Shown one piece after another: positions 63,310 to 64,000 of a DNA stretch of 64,000 nt. This DNA comes from Progne subis subis (taxonomy: Eukaryota > Chordata > Aves > Passeriformes > Hirundinidae): assembly GCA_022316685.1 (NCBI GenBank), contig JAKJHU010000005.1, positions 16,966,707 through 17,030,706 of the forward strand, written 5' to 3'. The notes beneath the pieces were generated by a model, which saw only the letters and a program-made list of their open reading frames with translations, made no database searches and was not told where the DNA came from. The stretch's first letter is position 1; each line of letters begins with the position of its first letter. The translations under genes and the position numbers were made by a program.

Positions 63310-64000
63310 CTGAAGAGAAAAAAAAAAGTTACTTTCAGCACACAGACATTTAAAGAAAGATACTCTTAATATCACACAACAGGAGCTGGACTTCAGTCAA
63401 CTGACCAGAGCACATCTTCCCACTCACCTGCTCTGAACTGTCTGACTGGGATCCAACTCTGACCTGAATTAATGTAGTTGTACAAGTGAAGCACCACACC
63501 TCAACAAACAGCCTACACCTCTAAGCAAGGTTTATAGGCTGCTAACACAGATAGACACTCAGCTTCCAAAACACTGAGCCTCCCTAAGCCAAGGTGTTCA
63601 GCAGGACAACAGGCCAGCAAATTGTCCACACTTGAACACGGACATGACTGTAGAGCAGAAGGGTCAATATTAAATTTCAAAAACCCCATGCATTCTGCAT
63701 TTTGAAATATAAAATGTAGTAATACATAGCATTATTAAAGCAAAAAGTTGTAGTAGACTCAGACTGTCCAACCTATAGCACAGGAACCAAATCCAGCCCA
63801 GAAGAAAATACCATCCCAGCCAGATCTGCTCTCTACCTCCTCCTTTCCCAGAGACACCTTCTGATATGGTGAAAGAAATGTGTGTGTCCTCGGTTCTTCC
63901 TTTGCACATAACTGTTTTTGTCTCGGCTCATCTCCTTGAGCCTTTACAGAGCCTCTCCCACCACATGGCCTGATACACACCCCTAAGCTGACCAGACTGC
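63310..64000 (-). other. AKAP7: AKAP7 intron or upstream region, 5' exons not reached
   Basis: Sequence before the 63.2-kb exon in AKAP7 sense. Minus-strand frames of 70-80 codons occur at 63.67-63.98 kb but match nothing I recognise and have no clear splice phase. The upstream exons should lie beyond 64 kb. Confidence 0.55.

Overview
This window looks like avian nuclear DNA. It is AT-rich intronic sequence with sparse repeats. Three repeats resemble the 3' ends of CR1 (chicken repeat 1) LINEs, two are related solo-LTR-like elements with TGT...ACA ends, and the one spliced gene is vertebrate AKAP7. I cannot resolve the species; a bird is the best reading, possibly Neoaves/passerine.

Almost the whole window is one gene on the minus strand: AKAP7 (AKAP15/18, A-kinase anchoring protein). 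Five consecutive long-isoform exons (63.2, 58.5, 54.2, 47.5 and 37.2 kb) have GT-AG junctions and matching phases. Together they give 233 uninterrupted complete codons covering a lysine-rich nuclear-localisation segment and the two-histidine (2H) phosphoesterase-like central domain, with both H-x-T motifs. At 15.0 kb, inside a CpG island, lies the alternative first exon of the short membrane-anchored isoform (starting MGQLCC). The upstream exons and the shared C-terminal exon with the PKA RII-binding helix were not found and probably lie beyond the window ends.

The most notable item is nested in the 37.3-47.5 kb AKAP7 intron, on the opposite (plus) strand: an uninterrupted 811-codon reading frame for full-length MSH5, the meiotic MutS homologue. 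MSH5 is a many-exon gene in other vertebrates, so this is an intronless retrocopy (or complete intron loss) with intact ATPase motifs. It sits behind its own CpG-rich segment and a plausible 548-bp 5'-UTR intron whose acceptor ends one base before the ATG. In-frame stops upstream, in both the unspliced and the spliced versions, support the start. An intact copy this long suggests a working gene, possibly the functional MSH5 of this lineage.

Layout: 1-15 kb intron with CR1 fragments and a CR1 at 10.4-11.0 kb; 14.9-15.45 kb CpG island and AKAP7 short-isoform promoter/exon; 15.4-37.1 kb intron with an LTR (16.8-17.3 kb), a 13-bp tandem repeat and a CR1 (34.4-35.0 kb); 37.1-47.6 kb AKAP7 exons flanking MSH5, plus two strong inverted repeats (44.6 and 46.5 kb); 47.6-64 kb the remaining AKAP7 exons with a second LTR (52.4-52.9 kb). 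No tRNA, rRNA or CRISPR array was recognised.
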